Origin: Tubulanus polymorphus
Taxonomy: Eukaryota > Nemertea > Palaeonemertea > Tubulaniformes > Tubulanidae
Direction of reading: 5' to 3'
Length of the DNA stretch: 64,000 nt
Assembly: GCF_964204645.1 (NCBI RefSeq)
Contig: NC_134033.1
Location: 5,366,231 to 5,430,230 of the forward strand
Part shown: one piece after another, positions 63,076 to 64,000 of the stretch
Layout: each line of letters begins with the position of its first letter
How positions within the stretch are numbered: position 1 is the first letter of the stretch
Notes under the pieces: model-generated
Database searches by the model: none
Seen by the model: only the letters and a program-made list of their open reading frames with translations
Told to the model about the DNA's origin: nothing
Program-made: the position numbers and the translations under genes

Positions 63076-63591
63076 AACCCCGCCGGAGACCCCCAAAATA
63101 CCAAAATATCCTGTACGGCAAATGCTATGGCAGCCAAAAACCTCTACCTTTCAACTTCAAGTGAAGAGCTCGTGGTGATTTCAGCTTCCAAAATCCAACA
63201 AACGATACATCGATCGAAGCACAACATCTTATATTTTGTTCATTACCAAAATTTATTCATCATTCAAATGAACGTATTCTGAGCTTAGGAGAGCAAAATT
63301 TGCAGAAAAACCGGAAAAAATAACTGATAACAAAAGCAAATTCAGATTTGATTTTATTGCGCAATCTTAATATTGGACATCTTTTTATCCGGACCTTTCC
63401 ACTGGAAACCCTGTGTATATTTGGCGGGTGCTGTGATAATGGATTTCAAGTGTCTAAAAATCCAGTTCAAACTTCATTGAAAATTAACTAATTTTGACGA
63501 TGTAAGACCGAGTTCTCGTGACGCCATCTGGTAGGATAGCCGGTGTTGCGGTGTCCCCATCGAGGCGCTAGGAATTGACCAACTGATTAAC

Positions 63592-63710
63592 GGGGTCCAG
63601 TTCCTCAGTTCCGGGTAAAGATTTAACTCTTGAGTTAACTCATCGAAAATGAACTTACTTTAACTCACAGTTAACTCTTAACTCACAGTTCAAAAGCATT
63701 CCATTTCGAA
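63592..63710. mobile_element. Palindromic GGATCCAGTT-family element
   Basis: 'ggggtccagttcctcagttc', 'ttgagttaactcatcgaaaa' and 'taactcacagtt' match 44788-45000. Confidence 0.6.
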
Positions 63711-63712
63711 CT

Positions 63713-63935
63713 TCAAGATGTGACAGATAAGAAGTTCATTATTCTTATTAATTCTGGCGATTTGTTTTATTCTACGAGTTTACTTAAGAACGAAAGATTT
63801 CATCGCACAGTTCAAACATATTTCAGTCTCAATGCAAGTGGATGAAATTGGAGAAACATTTTGCTTTGAAATGTTCTTGAAAATCACCGAGTGGGGATTT
63901 TAGAAACTTTGAATGTTTGGGGATTTTTACCCAGG
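63713..63935. repeat. Dispersed repeat, mate of 3560-3778
   Basis: Shares 'attcttattaattct', 'gagtttacttaagaa', 'cacagttcaa' and 'gaaatgttcttgaaaatcac' with the block near the left end, in the same orientation. Confidence 0.8.
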
Positions 63936-64000
63936 GGATATTTACCTACAACCCTAACTCACAACCGGGAAACTGGGTCCCGCTCTTCGTGATGTCATCA

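Noticed and set aside
1-64000. LTR retrotransposon, Polinton or integrated virus
   Set aside because: No gag, integrase, aspartic protease, polymerase B or capsid-like frames and no paired long terminal repeats were seen.

Overview
This window is nuclear DNA from an animal, most likely a marine lophotrochozoan invertebrate and probably a mollusc. The grounds are short exons in AT-rich introns with GT-AG junctions, Jockey/CR1-type LINEs, tRNA-derived SINEs, many fold-back elements, and a dispersed repeat ending in a 'gacggacgacgga...cccgctgggac' tail of a kind I associate with molluscs. Species is not determinable by eye. There is no bacterial, plasmid or phage content.

Main gene: the minus strand from about 59.2 kb down to 22.8 kb carries one TIMELESS-family gene. 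I could join 20 coding exons, all with AG/GT borders and all in compatible phase, from ATG at 59199 to TAA at 22786-22788. The predicted protein is about 913 residues. Conserved blocks run in family order, and the compact layout looks more like the circadian insect-type TIM than TIMEOUT. Its largest intron (23.7-32.6 kb) holds an intronless class A GPCR on the same strand, three LINE fragments, a 149-bp MITE and a small unrelated ORF. Intron 11 starts with a 33-bp minisatellite that stays open in frame with exon 11.

Left part (0-22 kb): three tRNA-Cys(GCA) genes, two of them in the arms of an inverted duplication (1-579 and 7694-8428). One arm carries a MITE and the other has the empty site. 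A signal-peptide exon lies at 5.35 kb (+). From 8.5 to 13 kb (-) are pieces of a GT14-type beta-1,6-N-acetylglucosaminyltransferase gene. A 2.7-kb 5'-truncated LINE with an intact RT ORF has landed inside one of its coding exons with a 6-bp target duplication. An orphan 3'-terminal exon lies at 15.68-16.05 kb (+). The interval 16-22.6 kb has only repeats, including two arrays of ATTGG/CCAAT motifs.

Right part (59.2-64 kb): the region upstream of timeless, with a TA-rich promoter candidate, a tRNA-like remnant, two fold-back elements and a possible promoter/first exon facing right at 62.07-62.24 kb.

Repeats dominate. They include a TTAA-flanked piggyBac-like MITE family, palindromic GGGnCCAGTT elements, a 73-77 bp satellite at three sites in timeless introns, a 34-bp satellite split by a LINE 3' end, and two tRNA-derived SINEs.
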